A model generated the notes under the pieces. The model made no database searches. It had not been told where the DNA came from and saw only the letters and a program-made list of their open reading frames with translations. Below are positions 8,067 to 16,866 of a stretch of DNA of 64,000 bases, piece after piece. Made by a program: the position numbers and the translations under genes. Source of the DNA: JANPEZ01 sp031423155 (GTDB lineage Bacteria > Actinomycetota > UBA4738 > HRBIN12); NCBI GenBank assembly GCA_031423155.1, contig JANPEZ010000097.1, positions 1-64,000 of the forward strand, given 5' to 3'. Every line of letters begins with the position of its first letter. The stretch's first letter is position 1.

Positions 8067-9685
8067 AGAAGACGGCACTCGCGCTGGTCTTGCTGCTGGC
8101 CGTATCGGCATCGGCCGCTTCGGCGGTGTCGTCGGACCCCGATATCGCCAGCGCTTGTTCACTGCCCGGCGAACAGCTGCTCAGGATCTGGAGGGGTACC
8201 GACCTGGATCGTTCCGGCGACATCCTCTTGGTGCCGGATGAGCCCAACTTCCTCGGTTCCAACTACCCTCACTCGGGTCCCTGGGACTACCTGCAGCATG
8301 TGCCGATGTTCTGGTACGGACCCGGGATAGTTCCGCCGACCGGCGTCGTGAAGAGGCCGGTGACGAGCGCGGATATCGCACCGACCCAGGCCGGCTTGCT
8401 CAGATTCGACGGGTTCCACGCGCCCGACGGCAAGCTGATGCCCGAGGTGCTCCCCTCGGATACGCAGACGCCCAAGCTGATCGTGACGATGGTCTGGGAC
8501 GCGGGCGGGCGCGATGTGCTCAGCGCTTACCCGAACGACTGGCCCGTCATGAAGTCGCTTATCCCCAAGGGCGTCTGGTTCGAGAACGCTACGGTTGGCT
8601 CGTCGCCCTCGATCACCCCGGCGACCCACGCAACGATCGGCGCCGGTGCCTTCCCGATGCATACGGGGCAGGTCGACGCCGAGTTCAGGGTGGGTCCCGT
8701 GCTCACCCGCTCGGGACAGCTGGGACCTCAGCTGTTCACGGCTCCCACACTTGCCGACATCTACGACCGAGCCATGGGCAACGAGCCGATCATCGGTGGC
8801 ATCGCGAGCGTTACCTGGCACCTCAACATGATGAGCCACGGCGCTCTCTTCAACGGAGGCGACCGCGACATAGCGATCCTTCGCACCCCCTCGCTCGCCG
8901 ACAACGAGGGCTCGGAGGGAACCGAGTGGAACCTGACCGGCAAGAACGCCCCCTGGTACACGTTCCCGAAGTACGTGAACGACCTGCCGCCGCTGTCGCA
9001 CTTCACTCCGGCACTGGACGCCGCGGACGGTGCGATCGACGGGAAGTGGGGTCAAGACGACATCTCCCAGCTCGAGGAGGGATGGGCGACGCCTGCTCGC
9101 GTCCCCTACCAGGACCGCGTCTACGAAGCCGTCGTCGAACGGGAAGGCTTCGGCAAGGACGATGTCCCCGACATGCTCTTCATCAACTCGAAGATCATCG
9201 ATCACATCAGCCACCTCTACAGCCTCAACAGCGTCGAGATGCAGGACACCCTCCGGTGGCAGGACGCGAGCCTCAAGGACATGATCCGCATGCTCAACTC
9301 GGCCGCCGGCAAGGGCAACTGGGTGCTGTTGATAACCGCCGACCACGGCGCGCAGTTCGATCCGGCGGTGTCCGGGGCTTTCCAGGTGACTCCCTCGGCT
9401 CTGGAGAGCGACCTGGAGGCTGCTTTCGATGAGGACTCCGACGCCGACCCGGTCGTACAGGCGGTGAGGACCAGCGAGATCTTCCTGTTCACCGACGAGC
9501 TCGAGCAGAACGGATTCACCGCTCGAGACGTCGCGGACTTCATCCGCAACTACACGCGCGGTCAGGCCTCGCCGAACCCCTCGAGCATGCCTGCCTCCGA
9601 GCAGGGGCAGAAGGTTTTCGCTTCGGCCTTCGTGTCGGCTATCTTCTCCGAGCCGTTGTCCTGTCTCCCGGAGGCTCAAGAATGA
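8063..9685 (+). CDS. Exported AlkP-superfamily phosphatase/phosphodiesterase, circularly permuted (paralogue C)
   Basis: 540 residues with a clean Sec signal peptide ending near ASAASA (residue 21). The ligands His70 (YPHSGPWDYL), Asp146, Thr185 (SPSITPATH), Asp380/His384 (IIDHISH) and Asp427-His428 (TADHG) are all present in permuted order. Start GTG 8063 overlaps the previous stop; the longer reading frame upstream only covers the end of paralogue B. The conserved middle segment (YVNDLPP..., DGKWGQDDI) is specific to this group of paralogues. Confidence 0.85.
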   Translation: MKKTALALVLLLAVSASAASAVSSDPDIASACSLPGEQLLRIWRGTDLDRSGDILLVPDEPNFLGSNYPHSGPWDYLQHVPMFWYGPGIVPPTGVVKRPVTSADIAPTQAGLLRFDGFHAPDGKLMPEVLPSDTQTPKLIVTMVWDAGGRDVLSAYPNDWPVMKSLIPKGVWFENATVGSSPSITPATHATIGAGAFPMHTGQVDAEFRVGPVLTRSGQLGPQLFTAPTLADIYDRAMGNEPIIGGIASVTWHLNMMSHGALFNGGDRDIAILRTPSLADNEGSEGTEWNLTGKNAPWYTFPKYVNDLPPLSHFTPALDAADGAIDGKWGQDDISQLEEGWATPARVPYQDRVYEAVVEREGFGKDDVPDMLFINSKIIDHISHLYSLNSVEMQDTLRWQDASLKDMIRMLNSAAGKGNWVLLITADHGAQFDPAVSGAFQVTPSALESDLEAAFDEDSDADPVVQAVRTSEIFLFTDELEQNGFTARDVADFIRNYTRGQASPNPSSMPASEQGQKVFASAFVSAIFSEPLSCLPEAQE

Positions 9686-11385
9686 GGCGTTCCCCCCGCG
9701 TGGCCGCTGCGCTGCTGGCAGTGGCCGGGTTGATCTCGGTCGCCTGTACGTCATCCTCGACCGGGTCGAGCACCCCAAGTGGTTCCCCCTCCGAGGCTAC
9801 TTCGGAGCCGACCGCCGCGCCGACGAAAGTGACCACCGGCGCGCTGGCCAAGCAGGTCTGCGCCCAGAACTCCCACGAGGTCCTACTCAGAACCTGGAGA
9901 GGCGTGATGCCGGGCCGTTCGGGGAACATCCAACTGATCTCCGAGTTCCCCGACTACGTCGGAGCGGGTCTTACTCACTCCTCTCCCTATGATTACACGC
10001 AGGACGTGCCGTTCTTCTTCTACGGCCCCGGCTACATCCGCCCGGGCGTGTATCCGCAGCCGGTTACGTTGGCCGACCTGGCGCCGACGACCGGAGCGCT
10101 GCTCGATTTCCCGTTCGATGCGCCGGACGGAGAGGCGCAGACCCAGGCCCTCCTGCCTGCCCGGCCATTGCCGCGGCTCGTCGTGACGATCGTGTGGGAC
10201 TCGGGAGGTATGGACGTTCTCGAGCGTTGGCCCGACTCATATCCCTATCTCGAGTCCATCAAGGGTGACGGCGCCTGGTTCACGCACGCGTCCGTCGGAT
10301 CGTCTCCGTCGAACACTCCGACGGGGCACGCGACGATGGGAACGGGAGCCTTCCCTCTGCACAGCGGGATGGTCGATGAGTACATCTTGCTCAACGGCAG
10401 GATCCAGAAGCCGAACGCGGAGGGACCGGCCTTCATGGTTACGCCGACGCTGGCTGACCTGTACGACCGAGCGATGGGCAACCGGCCGCTCGTCGGCGCT
10501 CTGGCGAGCCTGTCGGCGCACATCATGATGATGAGTCATGGTTCGCAGTTCAACGGAGGCGATCAGGACATCGCGGTCACCCGCGAGAAGGAGTTCGCTT
10601 CGACCGGGGGAGATGACTCGGCGATCTCCTGGAACCTCACCTCCGATATGGCCCCCTTCTATGGCCTGCCGTCCTACGTCAACGATCTTCCGTCGATAGA
10701 GGGCTTCAACGCCGAACTCGACCGGTTGGACGGCGCCCTGGATGGCAACTGGCGTGACAACAGCATCGCCCAGCTCCACAACGGGTTCGACACGCCCGCG
10801 CGTACCCCGTATCAGACCCAGCTCTTCGAAGAGGTCATCAGCCGTGAGGGCTTCGGATCCGACGACATACCCGACATCCTCTATCTCAACTACAAGGCGA
10901 TCGATGTGATCGGTCACCAGTTCAGTGCGGACGGCATCGAGATGTCGGACGCCCTGAAGGTCCAGGACGAGAACCTGGAGACGTTCGTCGAGTTCCTCGA
11001 CACGACCGTGGGTGCGGGAAAGTGGGTGATCGCGATCACGGCTGATCACGGGACCAACCGCGATCCGCTGGAGTCGGGCGCGTTCCAGATAGACACCGCC
11101 GGTCTCGAGGAGCAGCTCGTTCAGCATTTCGATGACGGCGACGACGTACCCGTGATAGTCAAGAACCGCACCACCGAGCTTTGGCTGAACGAGTCCGAGC
11201 TCGCTCAGAACGGCTACACGCTCGAGGACGTCTCGAAGTTCATCATGGGTTTGACCCAGACGCAGACCGTGAAGAGCGGCCGCACGCCGCAGCCCGGGCA
11301 TGAGGATGACACCGTTTTCTCAGGCGCTTTCCCTTCGACTATGCTCTCTCAGCTTCCGTGCCTGCCTGAGGCCCGGCGGGGTTAG
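9682..11385 (+). CDS. Exported AlkP-superfamily phosphatase/phosphodiesterase, circularly permuted, putative lipoprotein (paralogue D)
   Basis: 567 residues. The N terminus (LLAVAGLISVAC, Cys22, then a Ser/Thr/Pro-rich linker) looks like a lipoprotein signal. PGRSGNIQL precedes His99 in LTHSSPYDYTQDVPFFFYGPG, the closest match among the four to the PafA C-terminal motif HGSpYdYDthVPl. The remaining ligands are Asp173, Thr212, Asp408/His412 and Asp455-His456. ATG 9682 overlaps the previous stop (ATGA). It is the last of four coupled paralogues and lies 30 bp before the large membrane protein gene. Confidence 0.85.
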   Translation: MRRSPRVAAALLAVAGLISVACTSSSTGSSTPSGSPSEATSEPTAAPTKVTTGALAKQVCAQNSHEVLLRTWRGVMPGRSGNIQLISEFPDYVGAGLTHSSPYDYTQDVPFFFYGPGYIRPGVYPQPVTLADLAPTTGALLDFPFDAPDGEAQTQALLPARPLPRLVVTIVWDSGGMDVLERWPDSYPYLESIKGDGAWFTHASVGSSPSNTPTGHATMGTGAFPLHSGMVDEYILLNGRIQKPNAEGPAFMVTPTLADLYDRAMGNRPLVGALASLSAHIMMMSHGSQFNGGDQDIAVTREKEFASTGGDDSAISWNLTSDMAPFYGLPSYVNDLPSIEGFNAELDRLDGALDGNWRDNSIAQLHNGFDTPARTPYQTQLFEEVISREGFGSDDIPDILYLNYKAIDVIGHQFSADGIEMSDALKVQDENLETFVEFLDTTVGAGKWVIAITADHGTNRDPLESGAFQIDTAGLEEQLVQHFDDGDDVPVIVKNRTTELWLNESELAQNGYTLEDVSKFIMGLTQTQTVKSGRTPQPGHEDDTVFSGAFPSTMLSQLPCLPEARRG

Positions 11386-11415
11386 CGGAAGATCATCCGA
11401 GGAGAGCGGCAGAGT

Positions 11416-14400
11416 ATGAGCGTGGGAGAAGACACCCGAGGCGGGTCCGCAGGCGGCCTTCTGGCTAAGCCTGTCGTGCTGCTGGCGGCTATCGGCGTCT
11501 TGTTGCTCGCCTTCGGTTGGACCTTCCTCATGGACCCGTCGGTGAGCGCACCGACGCGTGATCCCGCCTGGTACACGTGGCGCTCGGCGATCATGACCCA
11601 GGGCGACCCTGGATCGATCGTCGGCGACTGGGGTCCGTTCGCGATGTTCGGTGGCGGCTATCGCGTCTCGGTTCCCATGTACGGCTCGATCCTGCAACGG
11701 GTTGCGGGGGTCGACCTCTATACCTTCAGCGCCTTCATGATGATCGGCGTCCCCGTCCTGACCGGTCTGGCGATCGGCGCGTTCGCTTACAGGCGCAGGC
11801 GCGACCCGCTCCTGTTCTTGCTCGTGATGCTCTCGACCGCTGCTCTGTTCATGACGACTCCTTACGTCGGCTACTTGGACAACATCACGGTCCTGTTCCT
11901 GATGGCGCTTCTCCTGGCTTTCTTGGAACCCGCACGCGAATCGTGGGGTGCTCGCTCAGCCGTGTTCCTCATAGGGGTGGCGGCCGCATTCACTCATCCG
12001 ACGACGTGTGTGATCTTCGGGATGTCGCTCATGGCGGTCTTCGGCTGGCACTTCCTGACTTCGAGGTTCTCACTCGGGTCGGCGCTGAAGTCGGATGGGC
12101 CGGGTCTGTTGAGCGCCGGGTTCGGGATGATCTTCGGACTTGCGTTGTGGTTGGTCGGGCCGTGGGGGGTCGCGGGATCGCTGGCTGACGCGGCACTTCC
12201 TCCTCCGTATACGCAGGCGGTCTTCCAGGACAGGTTGGGGCAATGGGTTCAGTCGTTGCAGCCGCTGATCACGTTTCCCCTGATCGGGCTCGCGATCGTC
12301 TGGACCGTCTGGGATTCCCGCAAGCGGAGACAGCCGGCGGACACGTTCTCGATCACGTCGATCTGGCTGATGCTTCCCTTGCTTGGAACGCTCGGATTCC
12401 TCGCGGGCAAGGCCTATCCGTACTACCGCTTCATGAACGCCACGACCGCGCTGTTCCCGCTGCTCGGACTCGGCGCCTGGGTGGCCATCCGCTGGATGAC
12501 GTCTCGCACGGGCGCTCGCAAGGTCGTCGGGATGATCGCAACGGTGGCGTTGATCGGCTCGTTCGGCTACGTCTGGGTCAAGGGTCGCGACGCGTCCCAG
12601 TTCGCGAACGAGAACAACCAGTGGATCGATCAGCCGACGCGAACCGCGCTCGCAGGGGCCCGGGCCATCATCGAGTCCGAGCCCGGCCACCCGATCGTCT
12701 TCGTCCTCAACTTCGGCGATACGTACCAGGCGTACGGCTGGGCGAAAACGTTCACGAACGTCTCTCGTACCGGGGTGCCCGGCGACCGGGTCGAGATGGA
12801 CTTCTCTTACTTCGGAGACGTCAAGACGTTCACCGAGTTGGCGGCCGCGGGCTTTCCGGCAGATGACCATCCGACCCTGCTGACCGACCCGACCTACAAC
12901 AAGATGACCCTGGGTTTCTACGGAGAGATCCAGCGCATGACTCGCGACTTCCCCGAGCTACCGGTCGCATTCTTGATCCGCCAGTTCAACGGCAACACCG
13001 AGAACACGGCGCTCCTGGACCAAGATCCGGCGCCGGCCAACCTCCTGAAGATCAGCGACGACATCGCCGTGGTGACCGGTGAAGGTCTTGTCACGCCGTC
13101 CCCGGAGGCCTTGGCCGCCGCGAAAACGGCGGAAGAAGCCACGGCGAACCTGTACGCCAACCACCCCGGTCCTCTGGGGAACCCCGTCCACAACCTGCTC
13201 GTGATCTTGGCGCTGGTGCTCTTGCTGGTCGTGCCGGGACTGATAGCCGCACCCTGGTTCGACCTAGACGACCCTTGGCTCAAGATCGCGCTGATCCCGG
13301 GGATATCGACGGTCCTGGTGATCTTGTCCGGGATCTTCGTCGTCTCGGTCACGCGCACATCGTTCGGCGTCGCGCAGGGGTGGGCTTCGGCACTGTTGGC
13401 CGTCGGCGTTGCGGGGGGCCTGCGCGTCGGGTCCAAGGGCTTGACCCGGGTTCTGGACGGGTTCTCCGGGTTCTTCAACAACATGTTCTCGGTCTTCTCC
13501 AACCCGGACTACTCGGTGCTGGTGGGCGTTCAGTTCCTCGCCCAGGCCGGTCAGGGTGTGGTTCAAGGTGCCATCGGCAAGTCGATCGCGTTCGGAGGAG
13601 AGAAGGGCTTCGACGTCTCGACGGTCCCCTCGGCCGACTACCTGCTCAAGGTGGTCCTGGCGCTCTACGTTCCGTACACGCTGATCTCCCCGTTCATCGG
13701 CGTGTTCATCGATCGGTTCCATCGGCGCAAGGTGGTCGGCCTGGCCAACCTGGTAACCGCCGTGATAGTGACGGCGGTGGCGGTCGGCTTCATCCTTCCG
13801 CTGGGCAAGGAGACCTCGGAGGGGAACGTAGCTGCCACCGTGGCGCTGATCCTGGCCCTGCTGGCGGCGCAGGCTTGCGTTAGGGTCGCCCTCGCCGTGA
13901 AGTCGGCAGCGATACCCGATGTGCTCTCGGGCAAAGACCTGCTGCAGGGCAACGGTTTGTCTCAGGCCGGAGGTGCGTTGTTCCAGATCGTCGGCATCGC
14001 CTTCGCTCTCGGGTCCGGCGCCGTCCTGCCGGCGTGGCTCGTCGTCGTCGCGGGCGCCGGAGTTCTGGTGGTGGCCTCGTTCGTGGCGCGACGCCTGCAG
14101 CACGCTGAATCCACGCCGCACGAGACGAGCTTCATGCGTGAGGCCTCTCAGGTGGTCAAGACGATCAGGGCGGGGATCAAGGAGGTCGCCAGCCGCAAGC
14201 CCGCTGCGCTCGGGTTGTTCTCCTTCCAGATGCTGCGTTATCAGTTCTGGGGGTTCGGGCTGTTCACGTTCGCCCTGTACGCGAAGAACCTGGTCGAGGG
14301 CGGCGATGCGAGCAGCACGGCCCTGGCCATCTCCGGAGGAGGAGGGTTCGCCGGGGGAGCGTTGGGCTTGGTCCTTGCCCAGAAGTGGAAGGATCGGATC

Positions 14401-14790
14401 GCACCCATCCGGCTGCTGCTGGCGTCCATGGCGCTGCTAGGTGGCGGAACGCTCGTCTTCGGTGCTCCCGTCTCCCTCGCGGGCTTCACCGCGATGCTAT
14501 TCCTGGGGTTCTTCTCGTTCTTCCTCGGGAAGATATCCGCCGACACGATCATGCAGCAGTCGATGCCCGATGATTTCCGCGGCAGGGCGTTCGCCCTTTT
14601 CGATATCGCCTACAACCTGGGATTCATCATCCCCGCCCTGATCCTGTCCTTCATCTGGGTGGAGGGGAGCGCGAGCCGCACCCGGCTGGTGCTGATGGTT
14701 TCCGGTGCCGTCTTCCTGGGACTCACGGCTCTCGTGGGAGCCTGGGCGCGGCGTATCCGCGATCAGTTCGCGCCCCTCGGCGTCTCCTAG
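11416..14790 (+). CDS. Giant polytopic membrane protein: GT-C-like half fused to an MFS-like half
   Basis: 1124 residues. Residues 20-400 carry about ten membrane segments with a short acidic first loop (DPAWYTW) and intervening soluble parts, recalling GT-C polyprenol-phosphate glycosyltransferases. Residues 400-590 form a soluble domain followed by further helices. Residues 690-1115 look like an MFS transporter: IGVFIDRFHRRKVVG matches the conserved loop 2-3 motif, and the later helices resemble the MFS_3 group. It is 30 bp after the phosphatase quartet with a GGAGAG ribosome site, so it probably belongs to the same operon. It may build or move the polymer the phosphatases act on, which is inference. 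Confidence 0.7.
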   Translation: MSVGEDTRGGSAGGLLAKPVVLLAAIGVLLLAFGWTFLMDPSVSAPTRDPAWYTWRSAIMTQGDPGSIVGDWGPFAMFGGGYRVSVPMYGSILQRVAGVDLYTFSAFMMIGVPVLTGLAIGAFAYRRRRDPLLFLLVMLSTAALFMTTPYVGYLDNITVLFLMALLLAFLEPARESWGARSAVFLIGVAAAFTHPTTCVIFGMSLMAVFGWHFLTSRFSLGSALKSDGPGLLSAGFGMIFGLALWLVGPWGVAGSLADAALPPPYTQAVFQDRLGQWVQSLQPLITFPLIGLAIVWTVWDSRKRRQPADTFSITSIWLMLPLLGTLGFLAGKAYPYYRFMNATTALFPLLGLGAWVAIRWMTSRTGARKVVGMIATVALIGSFGYVWVKGRDASQFANENNQWIDQPTRTALAGARAIIESEPGHPIVFVLNFGDTYQAYGWAKTFTNVSRTGVPGDRVEMDFSYFGDVKTFTELAAAGFPADDHPTLLTDPTYNKMTLGFYGEIQRMTRDFPELPVAFLIRQFNGNTENTALLDQDPAPANLLKISDDIAVVTGEGLVTPSPEALAAAKTAEEATANLYANHPGPLGNPVHNLLVILALVLLLVVPGLIAAPWFDLDDPWLKIALIPGISTVLVILSGIFVVSVTRTSFGVAQGWASALLAVGVAGGLRVGSKGLTRVLDGFSGFFNNMFSVFSNPDYSVLVGVQFLAQAGQGVVQGAIGKSIAFGGEKGFDVSTVPSADYLLKVVLALYVPYTLISPFIGVFIDRFHRRKVVGLANLVTAVIVTAVAVGFILPLGKETSEGNVAATVALILALLAAQACVRVALAVKSAAIPDVLSGKDLLQGNGLSQAGGALFQIVGIAFALGSGAVLPAWLVVVAGAGVLVVASFVARRLQHAESTPHETSFMREASQVVKTIRAGIKEVASRKPAALGLFSFQMLRYQFWGFGLFTFALYAKNLVEGGDASSTALAISGGGGFAGGALGLVLAQKWKDRIAPIRLLLASMALLGGGTLVFGAPVSLAGFTAMLFLGFFSFFLGKISADTIMQQSMPDDFRGRAFALFDIAYNLGFIIPALILSFIWVEGSASRTRLVLMVSGAVFLGLTALVGAWARRIRDQFAPLGVS

Positions 14791-15077
14791 ATACCCGAGG
14801 GCCTGTCGATACGGGTCTCGAATTCGGGGAAGAAGTCCTTTATCTGGCTGATGTCGAAGGTGGGCAGGATCTGATCCGCCGGCTCCCTCTCCAGCAGGAA
14901 CTCGAAACAGGCGTGGACGAACTCCTCGGGCGAGCGGTAGTTGCCGCCGAGCCTTTCGAAATCTGCTCCCGACATCATGACGACGTGGCTGGTGGTGCCG
15001 GCCTCGTCGATCAAGCGAACGAGGAAACGGGACATGAACTGCTCTACGTCTGCTCGGCTGACCTCGATCTCGGGCAC
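14787..15077 (-). CDS. Conserved hypothetical protein, 96 residues
   Basis: Soluble acidic protein beginning MPEIEVSRADVEQFMSRFL and ending with DFFPEFETRIDRPSGI. GTG 15077 is chosen because AGGAGG lies about 9 nt upstream. Longer readings on this strand only mirror the transporter gene. The motif REPADQILPTFDISQI is conspicuous, but I do not recognise the family. Its 3' end overlaps the end of the large membrane protein gene by 4 bp (convergent). Confidence 0.7.
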   Translation of the reverse strand: MPEIEVSRADVEQFMSRFLVRLIDEAGTTSHVVMMSGADFERLGGNYRSPEEFVHACFEFLLEREPADQILPTFDISQIKDFFPEFETRIDRPSGI

Positions 15078-15140
15078 CTGAGATAACCTCCTGCTCTGCT
15101 CTGGTCGCCGCAAGCCTACGCGCAGTCCGAGCCCGAAGGA

Positions 15141-16070
15141 GTGAAGCAAGTGGCCGAAGTCTCCCCCCGTCGTGCCCGCACCCCGCGCCAGGAACTGCTG
15201 GGTTCGGCGATGACGGTGGCGATGGCAGTGCAGTTCTCCTTCGTCGTCGTTCTGGGCAAGGAAGCCCTGCAAGGAAAGCTGCCCTTCGTCGTGCTTTCGA
15301 TGCGCTTCCTCGGGACGGCTGTGATCCTCCTGGGTCTGTTGGTGATCCTGGGCAAGCCCTTGATGCCCGAGCGAGGCGAGCGCCTCGGCCTGATCATCGC
15401 GGGAACCGCCGGTTACGGGACCGAATCGGCGTTCTACTTCGCGGCGCTGAACCATGGGAACGCGGCCGCCGTGACGCTGCTCTTCTACACGTACCCGGCC
15501 ATCGTGATGCTTGCGACCATCGCCCTTGAGCGCAGGTCGCCGCCCCGCGCGCTCTGGTTCGCGCTCGCGTTCGCGATCTGCGGAAGCGTCGTCGTGGTTG
15601 TGGGAGGAGCCGGAGTCGAGATCGCCGCGATCGGGATAGTCCTGGCCCTTTCGTGCGCGACCGCCTACAGCTGCTACCTGATCGGCGCCGACCGGGTCCT
15701 TAAGGTGACGAACCCCATGACATCGGCGTTCTGGCTGGCGTCGGGCGCGGCGGTGGCCAACGCGGCATTCGCAGTCGCCTTCAGGTCCACGACCGTTCCA
15801 CAGGACTTCGATCGTCTCTGGAGGATCGGGCTGATGAGCGTCTTCACGGCTGGAGCGTTCATCGCCATGTTGGCGGGATTGCAGAGGATCGGGGCCGTGC
15901 GGAGCGGGATCATCGGTGTCCTCGAGCCCCTGGCCGTAGCCGTGCTTGGCGTCTACTTCCTGAGCGAGGCCATCAGCGTCTCGACCGGAGTGGGGGGAGT
16001 GCTGATCCTGGGTGGCGCGGTCATCGCCTCGCTGGTTCGCACTACCCGCGTGGCCGAGCCCAACGTCTGA
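15141..16070 (+). CDS. EamA/DMT-family transporter
   Basis: 309 residues with ten predicted membrane segments in two five-helix halves. ALNHGNAAAVTLLFYTYPAIVMLATI in the first half and GAVRSGIIGVLEPLAVAVLGVYFLSEAIS in the second are typical of the drug/metabolite transporter superfamily. These proteins export or exchange small metabolites, and the substrate is unknown. Start GTG 15141 has GAAGGA immediately upstream; a second GTG three codons later is an alternative. Confidence 0.85.
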   Translation: MKQVAEVSPRRARTPRQELLGSAMTVAMAVQFSFVVVLGKEALQGKLPFVVLSMRFLGTAVILLGLLVILGKPLMPERGERLGLIIAGTAGYGTESAFYFAALNHGNAAAVTLLFYTYPAIVMLATIALERRSPPRALWFALAFAICGSVVVVVGGAGVEIAAIGIVLALSCATAYSCYLIGADRVLKVTNPMTSAFWLASGAAVANAAFAVAFRSTTVPQDFDRLWRIGLMSVFTAGAFIAMLAGLQRIGAVRSGIIGVLEPLAVAVLGVYFLSEAISVSTGVGGVLILGGAVIASLVRTTRVAEPNV

Positions 16071-16155
16071 CGGGCGGTGCGCGAGATCCTGATGGAACGG
16101 TGCAGTGGAACCCCCGAACACCCGGACTCGACGATCCTGCGATAGCGTTCGTCCC

Positions 16156-16866
16156 GTGACCGAGGAACTCTGCGCACAGGACGCCTATCTCCGCACCTGT
16201 GAGGCGGTCGTTACCGGCGTCACCGACGACGGTGTGATCTTGGATCGGACGGTCTTCTACGCGCGCGGCGGAGGCCAGCCCGGCGACACGGGGACCTTAT
16301 CCTGGGACGGCGGTAGCTGCCTCGTCACCGACACCGTCAAGTCCGCCGATGGGGTGCTGCACGTGGTCGAGGCGGGTACGGAGCCCGCTGTCGGAACGTC
16401 CGTAACCGCGGCGATCGACTGGGAGCGCAGGCACGCACTCATGCGCACACACACTGCGCTGCACGCCCTCTCGGGCGTGATCTTCTCCGACTATGGCGCC
16501 AAGGTCACCGGCGGGAGCATGGAACCGGGAACCGCCCGGATGGACTTCGAGCTGAACTCCATGTCGCAGGACTTCGGCCGCGAGGTCGAAGCCAAGCTGA
16601 ACACGCGCCTCGCCGAGAACCGATCGGTGACGGTCTCGTTCCTTCCGAGGGCCGAGGCCCTGTCCGACCCCGACCTCATCCGCACCAAGGTGAGTCTGAT
16701 CCCCGAGCATGTGGACCCGATCCGCATAGTCGACATCGAGGGCATCGACAAGCAAGCCGACGGTGGAACGCATGTCGCGTCGACCGCCGAGGTCGGTCAT
16801 GTGCGGGTCATCAAGACCGAGTCCAAAGGCAAGGGCTTCAAACGGATGAGGATCGAGCTGGGCTAG
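16156..16866 (+). CDS. alaX: AlaX-type alanyl-tRNA editing protein
   Basis: 236 residues. Free-standing editing domain that hydrolyses Ser- or Gly-mischarged tRNA-Ala. YARGGGQPGDTG, the zinc motif HTALH (RTHTALHALSG) and the distal GGTHVAST are visible. The residue before GGTH is Asp (QADGGTHV), where many AlaRS/AlaX proteins have the zinc-ligand Cys. Start GTG 16156 has TAGCGT 7 nt upstream (leaderless type). The stop overlaps that of the convergent cupredoxin gene in a shared CTAG. Confidence 0.85.
   Translation: MTEELCAQDAYLRTCEAVVTGVTDDGVILDRTVFYARGGGQPGDTGTLSWDGGSCLVTDTVKSADGVLHVVEAGTEPAVGTSVTAAIDWERRHALMRTHTALHALSGVIFSDYGAKVTGGSMEPGTARMDFELNSMSQDFGREVEAKLNTRLAENRSVTVSFLPRAEALSDPDLIRTKVSLIPEHVDPIRIVDIEGIDKQADGGTHVASTAEVGHVRVIKTESKGKGFKRMRIELG

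Noticed and set aside
8159..9778. 539-codon minus-strand frame across the third phosphatase gene
   Set aside because: Antisense shadow with composition typical of high-GC third-position bias and no domain.
14787..16121. Long minus-strand reading frame (444 codons) over the EamA gene
   Set aside because: Its upper part is Arg/His/Gln-rich and antisense to a clear membrane transporter. Only the last 96 codons, with their own ribosome site, look real.
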